From assembly GCA_030998225.1 (NCBI GenBank), contig JAPYXD010000250.1:1-64000 (forward strand): DNA of 64,000 bases, given 5' to 3'. The first letter of the stretch is position 1. Each line of letters opens with the position of its first letter. Position numbers and translations under genes: made by a program. Positions 21,358 to 33,397 of this stretch are shown here, one piece after another. Below the pieces are notes generated by a model. The model was not told the DNA's origin. It searched no databases and saw only the letters and a program-made list of their open reading frames with translations. The stretch comes from Diplolepis rosae (Eukaryota > Arthropoda > Insecta > Hymenoptera > Diplolepididae).

Positions 21358-23161
21358 ATGTCGGGACCCAATTCCAGTGAATTAGGGAAATCACAAATTC
21401 AAGAAAATCCTATTACGCGCAGTCAAGTTAAGAAAAATACTGAACTTGCAAAAATTGTGGCACAAAATCGAACTGGTCCCCTTAAACCAAAAAGAACAGT
21501 TAATGTAAAGGAAAAGGTAACTAAAGATAAGTTTGAAAATATTTCTAACAAGGACAAAACAAATATCAGTTTGTAATTAGATAATATTTCTTTAGAAAAA
21601 CCTTAACGTTTGAACAATTCGAAACTGCCGGAACAAGCAATTTATCTCATTCGAATAATTGACTTAATTCAAATTCAAAAACTAATTCAAGTATTATTTG
21701 TGGATCAATTGATCAGGACGAAACATTAAAAAACGAAACTACTTATACTGACAACGAAGATATAAGTTTACTTAGTTCAACGATAATTCCAAAAAATACA
21801 GTTGAAGAAAGAACTAAAATAAATTTATCAGAAAAATCTCTTACTCGCGAAACAATTTTAAGTAATAACGATAGCGACGATAATAGTACCGACAACGAAC
21901 AAATGGAACAAATTGTTCACAACAATCCTGCAGAAAACGTTAATCCAATTAGAAACAACGAAATGGTCCTACCTAATAATCAACAAGTATAATTACGCGA
22001 CGCGTTAGAAGTAGTACCCTTATTTGATGGGAGTAACATTCCATTATCTCATTTTATTGAAGGATGTTATAAGGTAAAGGCAATGCTGCCAACACCCGCA
22101 GCTCAAGAAAATTTATGACGATTATTGAGAAGTAAATTATCAGGAGAAGCGAGAAAATGTATCTTTGGATCGACTTATAATAATATGGAGGAATTAATTG
22201 AGAAACTCAAAAGAGTATACGCCCCAGTAAAAAGTGTGTATCAATTACAAGGAGAATTAGGGAATATCTATATGTGGGAAAAAGAGAACGTACTTTCCTA
22301 TGCAGGCAGAATTAAGTAGATTGTTGACAGAATCGAAGACGCTCATAGACTCAGCAATAATGGACAAGTAGATAATACCTTCAAACAGAACCTTCAAAAA
22401 GACGTTATTCAATGCTTTATTCGCGGTCTGCGTCCTGAATTAGAAATTCGAGTAAAAACAAAGGAATCATTCAAAGAAGTTTTCAATGATACAATCAACG
22501 TAGAAATAGATTTCGCAGCATCTTCCGCACTACGGAGAAATAAAAATTCAGATTATTTAAAAATGGATAATTCTATAAATAATAGAAACAATAAAACAAC
22601 TCGGTTCAATGTTGCACGAGATAACAACATAAATTATATAATATGTAAAAAACCAGGTCATGTTGCTTAAAAATGTTATCATTTAACCAAAGCACAAGAA
22701 ACAGTATCTAGAAAACAAAATTTTAATTTTGTTATGCAAAATCGACAGCCTAGTAATAAACAACAACAAAGAGAAAATATTTACAATAATTCTGCAAGAA
22801 ACAATTACCGGAATAACCACTTTTTAGGAAACAGAAATAACAATTATGATAATAATAATTATCAGAATAACAATTTTTTAAGGAACAGGAACAACAATTA
22901 CAATAACTTTTCAAGTAACAGAAATAATTATCCCAGCAGCAATAGATTCCATAATTACAGTAATAATAATTTTTACAGAAACAGAAATAATGATAATAGA
23001 CAAGAAAATATAGATCACAACAGGTATGCAAATCACACACAATTTTTAAATCAAAATAGCCAACGAGAAATGCGAAATCAGCAATTAAGTAGAGCAAATC
23101 AAAATTATCCACAAAAGTCAGAAGTTATATGCAACTATTGTAAAAAACAGGACATATTATA
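21358..23161 (+). pseudogene. Ty3/gypsy gag, broken
   Basis: Starts MSGPNSSELGKSQIQENPIT at 21358 (basic N-terminus). The frame closes at 21576; the rest lies in another frame with stops near 21990, 22117, 22318 and 22670. Recognisable parts are a capsid-like stretch (22020-22560, VVPLFDGSN, IQCFIRGLRPELEIRVK) and a zinc-knuckle segment ICKKPGHVA near 22640 whose first Cys is Tyr. Then comes an Asn-rich region (22734-23100, repeated RNRNNNY) and a second knuckle CNYCKKQ cut by a one-base loss near 23150. Gag is therefore non-functional. The Asn-rich low-complexity region resembles gags of other insect gypsy elements. Confidence 0.82.
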
Positions 23162-23337
23162 TTAAATTGTAACGTTAGATTAAATAAACAACAATCGCAA
23201 AATTCGGAAAACTCAAACGCTCTTCCCAGTACGGATGCACTGAAGAAAGCGTAAGTCAAGAACCAGAAGCATCCACTTTTAACGATCAACCGGCTTTAAA
23301 GATAAGCGTTTCCAAACCAAGTATAATTCCATGGATA

Positions 23338-24450
23338 ATGATATGCGCAGAAGGCCTTCAAAGCCCTGCTCGCATGATGATAGATACCGGTGCCTGTCGT
23401 AATTTGATTAAACAAAATTCCGTAAATCCTAATTTGCCAATAGATGAAAAAATAGTGTTAAAACTTACAGGAATAAATAATTTACCACGTTTTACAATGG
23501 GACAAATACAAATAAACATTCTAGGACCTCCAACAATATTGAATATAATTTCTAATGAAGTTCCAATAGATGAAGACGGAGTTCTGGGTTCAGAATTCTT
23601 TCGAGAAAATAAAGTCAATATAAATTATATATCAAAATGTCTAGAAATACAAAATAAACTGTATCCATTTGAATCGACACAGATATTAACAATTCCAGCT
23701 AGAACAGTAACAACATTTTATGTTCCAATTGAAAATACTGAAAAAAGCGAAGGTTACGTACCTCGACTACATTTTGGCGAAGGAATTTATGCAGGAGACG
23801 CAATTGTAAAAAATTGCAACGGTAAAGCTTATATCAAATTTGCAAATACAAACGAAATTTCAGTAACGATATCAATACCGGCTATTACTTTAGAAGACTT
23901 TGAAGAAAGAGATTTTCAAAATGTAACAAGTCAATCAAGCAATTTAAAAAACTTAAGTGATGACGATTTATCTAATCACATTCTGAATATCTTCTTAAAA
24001 ACCGACAATTTTTTCAACAATCCATGCAGATTTTTTAACATAACAGCTGAAGAAAGAATAGAATGCATCAAAAAACTTCTTCGCTTGGATCATTTCAATG
24101 AAGACGAATACGAACATGTAGAAAGATTAATTATTAACAGTGCAGACAGATTTCAAACCCCAGCAGAACCACTTGAAGCTACTAACGTTTTGCAACATTC
24201 AATTCCAACTACAGATGATTCTCCAATTTTTTCAAGACAATATAGATTTCCCCCTGTTCATAAAGAAGAAATTACAAAAAATGTTGACGAATTATTAAAA
24301 AATAAAATAATAAAACCTTCACAATCACCGTATAACACTCCAGTCTGGATTGTTCCTAAAAAACCAGACTCTAAAAGTAAAATAAAATGGCGAATGGTTC
24401 TAGACTTCAGAAAACTTAATGAAAAAACAATCGGAGATTCTTACCCACTA
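23338..24450 (+). pseudogene. gypsy pol part 1: protease and start of reverse transcriptase
   Basis: The open frame holds the aspartic-protease site IDTGACRNLI (about residue 17), a protease body to about residue 120, a linker, and the N-terminal fingers of reverse transcriptase (SPYNTPVWIVPKKPD, KWRMVLDFRKLNEKTIGD). It runs intact until 24450, where the TA-flanked element enters after SYPL; the gene resumes in the same frame at 33400 (NINDILDSLGSARYFS). No damage to pol is visible in this half apart from the insertion. Confidence 0.92.
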
Positions 24451-26654
24451 CCCAGGAAAAAAAACCGATAGAACGCGCGTCTCTTTGAATTGTGTATCTG
24501 TCATTTGCATATTCAGGAAATAAAAATTCAATCGGATGGTGACACTTGGAATCTGCCATTTGTGCGCAATGTTTTAAATCTGCCATTCGACATTGGTTAA
24601 ATCGTTAAGTGAATAGGGTTGAATAAGACTGATTAACCTCAAATAATTTCTAATGGCAATGTACGAATCATTGATGTTCGCATGAATCGGTTGAAATTCC
24701 AAATGAAATGGAAGTCTTAAAAGGTCACTCTGAATAAGGGAAATACTATAAAAACAGAATACGAATTTTATTATAAACGATTGTTCACTTTAAATACATT
24801 ATTTTCTATCAGAAATATTGGTTTTCAATCTGTTAATCAGTGTCTCCAGAACGTGGGATTTTTCGGCCCCCACCACGTTCCCATCTGGGAGAAACACATG
24901 CAAACGTGGCGTGTCAGTGTGTCGGCTCTGCTACACGCTGCGGTCACCAGCTTCGTGTAAAGCCGAAGGTGCACGAAGACGGACTTCGTTACAATGCTTG
25001 AGTTTTCAAGTTATTTTTAGATTTCACGCTTTCGTTTATCGAGTCGAAATTAAGAATTGTATTTTTCTCGAGTACGTGCAAAAGAGGCGCGAAGCAGACG
25101 ACGAATTTGAATTTACGAAGTATATAGTTCAAGAAATAACACTTTTCTTCAATTTCTTGAAGAAAGTCTGCATGAAATAAACATCAGTATGATCTTGGAA
25201 AATTTCATGAGAAATTCAACACTTCAAAAATAAACTTTCAGTGAAATTTAGTGACAATAAATGTATAAAATTTGAATCAATATATAATTTTCCATTCAAA
25301 TTTATATACTTCTTACTAATTTTGTACATTTAACAATTTTTCAATTAGAACAATATTTTCTATCAAGATAAAATGAACATAAAATTCAAGTTCATAATTT
25401 ATATTTTCAGTTATATGTTAGAAATATTTTCATCTCACATTTTTGTAGCCTAAGCATAAACTTTTCATTCCAAAACTTAAAATCTCTACGGAAATGGAAA
25501 ATTGTCTAATAGCAGTAGATAAATTAAAAAGCTAAAATATGTGTTTATTGGTATTTCCATATTAACATATAAATATCAATCAACTTTAAATTTTACATAA
25601 AAATGTTCGTTCGAAGTGTTCAAATCTTGTTACAATTTGACAAGATTTTATGGAGGAGTGCAATCTTTTGGATGAAATATTTTGTAGTTCTTAATTTGTC
25701 TGTCCGTCTGAAATCGTAGTGAGATTAGAACAGTAAACAACAAATTTTCCAATAGAATTCAGGATCAATAATAATTGATTCAGGAAATACTTCAACTCTG
25801 TAGAGCATTTTTGTATTTCGAATTCAAAATGTGTGCTTAAGCCACAAAAAAGTAAGCTGATAATGTAGATATAAAACTAATTATGTCATGTTTATGTCTT
25901 CTTAATGGAAAATACTTTGCATATAATTCTCTAATTCGATATTTTTTTAATGCATAGGATACAAAAACATAATATGAAAATACTTTTATTACAGAATTTT
26001 GAAATATACAAGTTGAACAATTTTTAATCGAGTAAATCGGCTACTTTAAGCAAAAAATTATGTTAAAAATATTTTATCAAAAAAAAATAAGACACATTAA
26101 ATTACGGTTTAAAATCCACATTCATAGATTGATGGTAAAAGCAGTTTAAAGTTTTTTAATTTTACGTTTTAGTGACGTATGCACAGACTTTTAATCAGAT
26201 AAATGAAATGCTTTATAGAAAGTCAAAATTTTCTTATTACTGCACTTAATCAAATTTATAAAGTAAAAATATTTTTTAATTGATGCTTTCACTCAATTCT
26301 TTAAACATTCATTAATTGAAAATTGTACTCAAAATTTAATCTTGCAGCGTTCCAATATTCCCACAATGTTACAAAATCTTATTAATCATTATTTTAGTCG
26401 AATTATTTTCAAAATATTTAAAAAATAAATGTAAATATTTTGATTAAATACTCTGTCAAATTTTGCATTTGACTGATCTTGCAAAATTGTTGAAAGTTTT
26501 GAATACCGATAGAAGAAACTTTAAATGAAATTTTATTTCCATAAATGCTTAGAGTTCTATATAGAAATATCAACTACAACATTCTCAAATTTTATAAATA
26601 AACTACTAAATTCAAAAAGTTTCGGATTTTTTTTAAAAACTGTACAAATTTCAA

Positions 26655-26875
26655 ATATGAATCAGTCAAAATCTACTGATTGTTAGTGAAATTTGACTGA
26701 TTTAAATAACTAAAAACAGGTTACTGTGAATCAGTCAAATTTCACTGATTACTTCAGTGAAAAGTAACTGATTTAACAGTGAAAAATATTGTTTCCACTG
26801 ATGATTCAGTGAAAAGGCAAATCACTGATTCAATGAGACAAAATTTGACTGATTCAGATTTAGAGTGTATACAAA
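26655..26875. repeat. Cluster of TCAGTGAAA/TTTGACTGATT words in the left arm
   Basis: At least ten copies of AATCAGTCAAA, TTTCACTGA or TCAGTGAAA in both orientations within 220 bp, flanked by inverted CAAATTTCAAATAT-type words. The same cluster is at about 31318-31520 in the right arm. Could be a fossil MITE present before the arms were duplicated, or subterminal transposase-binding sites. Confidence 0.65.
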
Positions 26876-27592
26876 TTTCAAATATAAAGTGTACTCTGTA
26901 CATTAATCAAACAAATTTAGAAGATGAATATTTTAATAAATATTCCTAAATATTATTGGAATATGATACACATCGATTTAGAAAAACTTCTTCAAAGTAC
27001 TCAGACATTTTTCTTATTTTACGACATTTTTGCACCATTTTTGACCTTTGGGTAGGATTCAAGAAAACAATTGTAGACATACTTTCATTACTTAGTAAAA
27101 TACTATGAAGACTTGCTTTTCAAATTAAAGCGAAAACTTTTAAAACCTTTAACAATCGGTTGCACAGATTCTGCTCTAATCTTGGACGCAATTAGAGAAA
27201 TAGGTTTTTTTGCTTTTTTTAGATCTAGTTTTTGCCTTAAACATAAAAGAAAGAAAACACATTTGAAATATTAAAATAAAAAAGCTGGTTCATTCTTAGA
27301 GAATCCCAAATATTCTGAAATAAAACTCCTTTCCACACCACCACGGAGGTAGAGTTTAAGGCTCGTTTTTTTTACGTGGTATCCCCTGTAGGCCTAGTCC
27401 ACGTCCTACGAAACGAAAAGGGTTTTTGCTTTCAAGCAAAAAGAAAAATGGAAAAAAATGAAGCAAAGTGGTAAAAAACGCTACAAATGTAGCCCGTACT
27501 TCAGGCTTGCCTCTATCAAATGCCAGTATACGTCGAACAAAAATGTTTTGTTTTAAATCAAATAATGAAGAAGTTTGATTAATTCGGGATGA

Positions 27593-27632
27593 TTTGGGGT
27601 GCTTGATTATTGTGAGTCCCCTTGCCTCTCAC
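27593..27632 (-). other. Shared 40-nt structured motif, copy B
   Basis: TTTGGGGTGCTTGATTA, two variable bases, then GTGAGTCCCCTTGCCTCTCAC in two halves; only the two bases after GATTA differ from 7221-7260. It lies about 200 bp downstream of the hAT transposase stop, on the same transcript strand relative to the gene as in the mariner. Confidence 0.75.
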
Positions 27633-27834
27633 TTATGCCCAAAGCGTGATATCACTCAATTTCAGTATGTTTTCTTACTCACAAAATAATAATTAAAACT
27701 AAACAATTTCCATTCCCGAGGCACGCGAAGAAAGGAATAAAGAACGTATCTCTGATATAAGAAATAAAATGTCATTATTTTGTGAGTAAGAAAGGGGTTT
27801 GAAATTGATTAACGCCATGCCTTGGCCATTAGAA

Positions 27835-30021
27835 TTAATCCTCTCCTTCGTGAGCGAAGAGCGACAAACCACTTTCCCTATCACTTTCTGCCATCTCATA
27901 TAGATTTTCGGTCATTAATTGAAAATGCTTCGAAGTGATTCTCGTTGTTCTGGCTGTTTCAGCTCTCGCCTTTAGGGCTGATCGAGTAACACAAATTGAG
28001 TTGACCGTCCTGTTTCCTAAGCGATTTCTTTTGGGAGTTTTCGCGTCCTTGAGCATGGAGAAACCTCGCTCCGCCTCAGCATTTGAATGAGGAAGACTCC
28101 GAACATGATTCAATACTGAGGTCAAATTTGGAAAAAGTTTTTCACCTGTACTCGTCGAAGATACACCGATACTAGACCACATTTCGTCAAAAGATAAATT
28201 CGACCACTTTTCTTTGAGTTCCTGTCTGATTTTGAGTAAAGAATCCCACTCTTTTTGTACACCTATTCTATCAAACGACCCTAAATCTTGACAAACTTTC
28301 CAGACGCTAGGAAAAGTTTCGCTTCGATCATTATAGAAAGCTACTTGAGGCCGGAAAACAGCAACGCAAGACAAAAAGATGTCATCAAAAGGAAGTGGAT
28401 TGCGAATTTCTTCGCTTGCTGTGACATAAAATTTCAAGCAATTACGAAGAAATAGATCAACTTCTACTATTTGCAACTTCTTGTTTGTAAGTTGCTGCTG
28501 GAAATATTCTCGCGTTTCGTTACCAACGTCAATGTCTTGAAGCGGCTTTTGATTTTTAGGATCTGCAAAGTTAACATTTCTAATGATTTGAAAGAATAAA
28601 TTCGGTTGAAGAAGACCCTCTTTCAAATAACTGCTAAGAATCCATACGAAGAATTTAGCCGAGTTTGGCTGGAGTTCCTGAACCATTGTTTCGCGACTTT
28701 GAAATTTCGCATTGTATACGTTGAACCTATTCAAAGTAAATTTCAAGAATAGGAAATATGCGAGGGTCAAAGGATTCTGCATTTTTCCTAACAAGTCTTT
28801 GGCCTTCTCTACCTTCTCAGATACGAGGACCATAAGATACTGAAGAATAACTTCCCAATTCTTTATTATAATATCTATGCATCGATAGCGGACAAGCCAG
28901 CGAGTTTCAGAATGACTAGGAATTTTTTGATAGTCATTTCCTAATTCCAAAACAATCGATCGAAAAATAGCCGTTCGCTTGGAGCTAGCATTAAGAAAAG
29001 CTGGCAAATCTTTGATTAAATCCTCTAGATCTGGGATTGTGGCACAAGCATACTTTGCTACAATTGCTGAAGAATGCGAGACACACGGGAAAACAATTAA
29101 ACGGGGACTTTTTTCCTTTAATTTTGTTTTAAATGAGGACCTATTGCCGACCATCACCTGTGCATTATCACAAGCTAAAGCACAGATATTAGATAAAGGG
29201 ATTTTCTGCCCGGACAATGCTTTTTCGAACGCATCAAAAATTTTAGAGGCAGAAGAATCCGAAGCATTTACATTAATAAGCTGGAGCAATTCCACCCTGA
29301 CAGAAAATGTCGTTGGCTCCACATATCGAACCATTAATGACAGCCACTTTTCTAGAGTCCTGTCGGTCGTTTCGTCTTCGTACACTGAAAATGATTGCTT
29401 ACGCAAAATATTTGCCATGCGATCAGTTTCAGCAGCACATACGACGTTATTTACAACTAGGACCATTTTAGTGTGGCTCAATCTATCGTCTTTTAAAACC
29501 GAAGGTTCCATATCTTGGAAAAGTCCTATCAATTCTGATGAAATCGCGAATGGTAAATTATGCTCTACGAAAAATGTACTAATCCTAATCTCTGCTTCTT
29601 GTACTTTCTGTTTGAAAGTAACACTTTCCGGAATCGTGGAATTTGTGAATTCTGAAGCAGAAGAACTTGCTACACAAGGTTCAACACTGTAAGAATTGGC
29701 AGTTACATAAGAAGAATTTTCACTTACTACTCCATAACATTCTAATTTATTTGAAAACTCTTGCTTCTTTCTGTGTGATAAAGATGCTTCATGCTTTTCA
29801 ATTTCCGATTTGCCACATAGCAACGTTTTATTGCAAATTTTGCAATGAAATCTTGTTTCATCTGCTAATGTAACCACCCACTCTCTCCACGACGGAAATT
29901 CCTCAAACCATCCCAACTGAAAGTTTTTTGCATTTTTCATGACTTTTCTAGCGGGTTGACATTCGTTTGAACCAGAGTTCAAACGGTGGTCAACCTTCGT
30001 TTGAACCTGGCTGTCCTTCAA
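27835..30021 (-). CDS. hAT-family transposase, intact
   Basis: 728 codons from ATG at 30021 to a stop, uninterrupted. The N-terminal zinc finger of BED/U1 type is at about residues 58-85 (C-x2-C in FHCKICNKT, H-x5-H in KHEASLSHRK). The catalytic core follows: VYEDETTD (first acidic site, near residue 215), ALACDNAQVM (second Asp), VFPCVSHSSAI (the C-x2-H of hAT enzymes), SETRWLVRYRC, and the C-terminal dimerisation region with the catalytic Glu in SNAEAERGFSMLKD near residue 655. It cuts and pastes elements ending in CAGTG and makes 8-bp duplications. Located in the centre of the long-armed element, reading toward the left arm. Antisense frames at 28979-29692 are shadows. No stop or frameshift was seen, so it may be active or recently so. 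Confidence 0.93.
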   Translation of the reverse strand: MKDSQVQTKVDHRLNSGSNECQPARKVMKNAKNFQLGWFEEFPSWREWVVTLADETRFHCKICNKTLLCGKSEIEKHEASLSHRKKQEFSNKLECYGVVSENSSYVTANSYSVEPCVASSSASEFTNSTIPESVTFKQKVQEAEIRISTFFVEHNLPFAISSELIGLFQDMEPSVLKDDRLSHTKMVLVVNNVVCAAETDRMANILRKQSFSVYEDETTDRTLEKWLSLMVRYVEPTTFSVRVELLQLINVNASDSSASKIFDAFEKALSGQKIPLSNICALACDNAQVMVGNRSSFKTKLKEKSPRLIVFPCVSHSSAIVAKYACATIPDLEDLIKDLPAFLNASSKRTAIFRSIVLELGNDYQKIPSHSETRWLVRYRCIDIIIKNWEVILQYLMVLVSEKVEKAKDLLGKMQNPLTLAYFLFLKFTLNRFNVYNAKFQSRETMVQELQPNSAKFFVWILSSYLKEGLLQPNLFFQIIRNVNFADPKNQKPLQDIDVGNETREYFQQQLTNKKLQIVEVDLFLRNCLKFYVTASEEIRNPLPFDDIFLSCVAVFRPQVAFYNDRSETFPSVWKVCQDLGSFDRIGVQKEWDSLLKIRQELKEKWSNLSFDEMWSSIGVSSTSTGEKLFPNLTSVLNHVRSLPHSNAEAERGFSMLKDAKTPKRNRLGNRTVNSICVTRSALKARAETARTTRITSKHFQLMTENLYEMAESDRESGLSLFAHEGED

Positions 30022-30860
30022 AACACTCGAATTTGGGTCAACCGGATTACTCTTGTGAACAATAAATTATACAACGATGGAAAACAGAATTATTTGACAA
30101 GAATTAATAAAATGAAAAGTCGATATAATTGAGCGAATGTGAATAATTTGTAATCTGCACACAAATTAAGTTTCACAAAATAAACTTAAACACAATCATC
30201 AAACAATAACGTACGTAAGAGCACTCACGTATCACCAAATAATAATATAATATTCTTACTTTTGCCGTTTTCAATAAGGAATTACGATAAAAATATGAAG
30301 AATCCACACTCTTGCCTTCTCAAATAACGCATAAAGCGAGAATCAAGTATATCTTAGAAGAAAACAAACGAAGGTTGCTATTATTATTTGTTTTCGTCTC
30401 CAATTTGACCTCTATACCGTTCGTTTGCGACTTAAAACATTGGTAACTTTTTGGCTATTAATCTGATTGAGCTACAACTTTTCAGAAAACTTTCTTTACT
30501 AAAGTATCAAAATTTTTCTCCTGTAGATAGTTTCAGAAAATGTAGACACTTAATACAATATTAATAAAATCGTAAAATTCTGAAAATTTGTTAAGCTAGC
30601 GCGAGGGAAGTAGAGAAAACAATTTTTTTTAAATGTACTTCTCCCAATTACTTGAAAAATTAGAAGTTTTAAAAATTTTTGAAAAAGGAAAAACGATGTG
30701 CCTTGAAAGTGTGTACAAGTCCTTGAAATTCAAATTCGAACGATTTTTATAATTAATTATCCTGTACATTTAAAGATACAATTTTTGTATTTGGAATAAG
30801 TTTTCGGCAATTACGAAAAAATTTATTTAGAGTACATAAAATTTATGGAACTATTACTAG
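30022..30860 (-). other. Upstream region of the hAT transposase gene
   Basis: AT-rich, no other gene; it should contain the transposase promoter but no clear TATA or initiator can be singled out. The right arm starts at 30861. Confidence 0.4.
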
Positions 30861-33397
30861 TAAACTCTACCTCCGTGGTGGTGTGGAAAGGAGCTTTATT
30901 TCAGAATATTTGGTATTTTCTAAGAATGAACCAGCTTTTTTATTTTAATATTTCAAATGTGTTTTCTTTCTTTTATGTTTAAGGCAAAAACTAGATCTAA
31001 AAAAAGCAAAAAAACCTATTTCTCTAATTGCGTCCAAGATTAGAGCAGAATCTATGCAACCGATTGTTAAAGGTTTTAAAAGTTTTCGCTTTAATTTAAA
31101 AAGCAAGTCTTCATAGAATTTTACTAAGTAATGAAAGTATGTCTACAATTGTTTTCTTGAATCCTACCCAAAGGTCAAACATGGTGCAAAAATGTCGTAA
31201 AATAAGAAAAATGTCTGAGTACTTTGAAGAAGTTTTTCTAAATCGATATGTATCATATTCCATTAATATTAATGTACAGAGTACACTTTATATTTGAAAT
31301 TTGTATACACTCTAAATCTGAATCAGTCAAATTTTGTCTGATTGAATCAGTGATTTGCCTTTTCACTGAATCATCAGTGGAAACAATATTTTTCACTGTT
31401 AAATCAGTTACTTTTCACTGAAGTGATCAGTGAAATTTGACTGATTCACAGTAACCTGTTTTTAGTTATTTAAATCAGTCAAATTTCACTAATAATCAGT
31501 AGATTTTGACTGATTCATATTTGAAATTTGTACAGTTTTTAAAAAAATCCGAAACTTTTTGAATTTAGTAGTTTATTTATAAAATTTGAGAATGTTGTAG
31601 TTGATATTTCTATATAGAACTCTAAGCATTTATGGAAATAAAATTTCATTTAAAGTTTCTTCTATCGGTATTCAAAACTTTCAACAATTTTGCAAGATCA
31701 GTCAAATGCAAAATTTGACAGAGTATTTAATCAAAATATTTACATTTATTTTTTAAATATTTTGAAAATAATTCGACTAAAATAATGATTAATAAGATTT
31801 TGTAACATTGTGGGAATATTGGAACGCTGCAAGATTAAATTTTGAGTACAATTTTCAATTAATGAATGTTTAAGGAATTGAGTGAAAGCATCAATTAAAA
31901 AATATTTTTACTTTATAAATTTGATTAAGTGCAGTAATAAGAAAATTTTGACTTTCTATAAAGCATTTCATTTATCTGATTAAAAGTCTGTGCATACGTC
32001 ACTAAAACGTAAGATTAAAAAACTTTAAACTGCTTTTACCATCAATCTATGAATGTGGATTTTAAACCGTAATTTAATGTGTCTTATTTTTTTTTGATAA
32101 AATATTTTTAACATAATTTTTGCTTAAAGTAGCCGATTTACTCGATTAAAAATTGGTCAACTTGTATATTTCAAAATTCTGTAATAAAAGTATTTTCATA
32201 TTATGTTTTTGTATCCTATGCGTAGAATTTTAATTTTAAAATTGAGATTTCTCACAAAGAAGAAAGATTGTCTTATTAAAGCAGTTTATTCCCAGAAATT
32301 AAAAATCATTTACTTTATATTTCGATTCCAAACATTGAATATTTATTGACTTTGAATAAAACAGAAAAAAAAATTTTATGAAGTTTTAAAATCTTTTTAC
32401 AATGTTACGAATTGGGCCGAATTTAGAATTACGAAATCTTTCATTAGAAAAAGAAAAAGTCACTCACATGGAAATAAACTTCTGTAAGAATTATCAAGAT
32501 TGAAGAGATGTTAAAATATTTGAAAAATAATGCAATTGTAAAATTGCAATTTATATCAATATTTGACAAATTTTTAGCTTTCTCAATCAAAGCATTATCC
32601 GGAAATTTTTAGTTCCTATAAAAAGATGGAATATTTATCAATTTCTTGAATGTTCATACATTAAAAAAATATCGAATTAGAGAATTATATGCAAAGTATT
32701 TTCCATTAAGAAGACATAAACATGACATAATTAGTTTTATATCTACATTTTCAGCTTACTTTTTTGTGGCTTAAGCACACATTTTGAATTCGAAATACAA
32801 AAATGCTCTACAAAGTTGAAGTATTTCCTGAATCAATTATTATTGATCCTGAATTCTATTGAAAAATTTGTTGTTTACTGTTCAAATCTTACTACGATTT
32901 CAGACGGACAGACAAATTAAGAACTACAAAATATTTCATCCAAAAGATTGCACTCCTCCATAAAATCTTGTCAAATTGTAACAAGATTTGAACACTTCGA
33001 ACGAACTTGAACTATATACTTCGTAAATTCAAATTCGTCGTCTGCTTCGCGCCTCTTTTGCACGTACTCGAGAAAAATACAATTCTTAATTTCGACTCGA
33101 TAAACGAAAGCGTGAAATCTAAAAATAACTTGAAAACTCAAGCATTGTAACGAAGTCCGTCTTCGTGCACCTTCGGCTTTACACGAAGCTGGTGACCGCA
33201 GCGTGTAGCAGAGCCGACACACTGACACGCCACGTTTGCATGTGTTTCTCCCAGATGGGAACGTGGTGGGGGCCGAAAAATCCCACATTCTGGAGACACT
33301 GCTGTTAATGCTGAAATTCCAGTGACAGATATGCAATTCAGAACACCTCAAAGCCCATTCAAATTTAACGCAAGTGAATGGTTTTCTGTTTCCTGGG

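Larger units (their letters stand above)
24838..33301. mobile_element. hAT transposon with 2.4-kb inverted arms (8.46 kb)
   Basis: Ends CAGTGTCTCCAGAACGTGGG and its inverse CCCACATTCTGGAGACACTG (one change). The target duplication CTGTTAAT is perfect at 24830-24837 and 33302-33309. The left arm (24838-27358) and right arm (30861-33301) are almost identical inverted copies apart from one insertion in each: about 470 bp left-only (25134-25605) and about 440 bp right-only (32222-32660). The unique centre (27359-30860) contains one transposase gene on the minus strand. Ordinary hAT elements have TIRs of tens of bases, so this is a long-armed or foldback hAT. Its ends match the two 162-bp MITEs in this window. 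Confidence 0.95.
24451..33397. mobile_element. TA-flanked element split by the hAT transposon
   Basis: Outer pieces 24451-24837 and 33310-33397 form one element of about 467 bp that begins CCCAGGAAAAAAAACC and ends with the inverse-like GGTTTTCTGTTTCCTGGG. TA (24449-24450 and 33398-33399) is duplicated, and removing it restores the reading frame of the RT. No coding capacity. A related left half is at 52331-52640. The TA target and CCCAGG ends suggest a Tc1/mariner-class MITE, but I cannot name the family. Confidence 0.85.

Noticed and set aside
22750..23112. Cys/Tyr-rich minus-strand frame
   Set aside because: Antisense of the Asn-rich gag region.
24818..25180. Plus-strand frame spanning the left hAT end (with its mirror at 32971-33351)
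   Set aside because: Both frames are the two copies of the terminal inverted repeat, so similarity reflects the arms and not a gene.
28979..29692. 237-codon plus-strand frame
   Set aside because: Antisense shadow of the hAT transposase.
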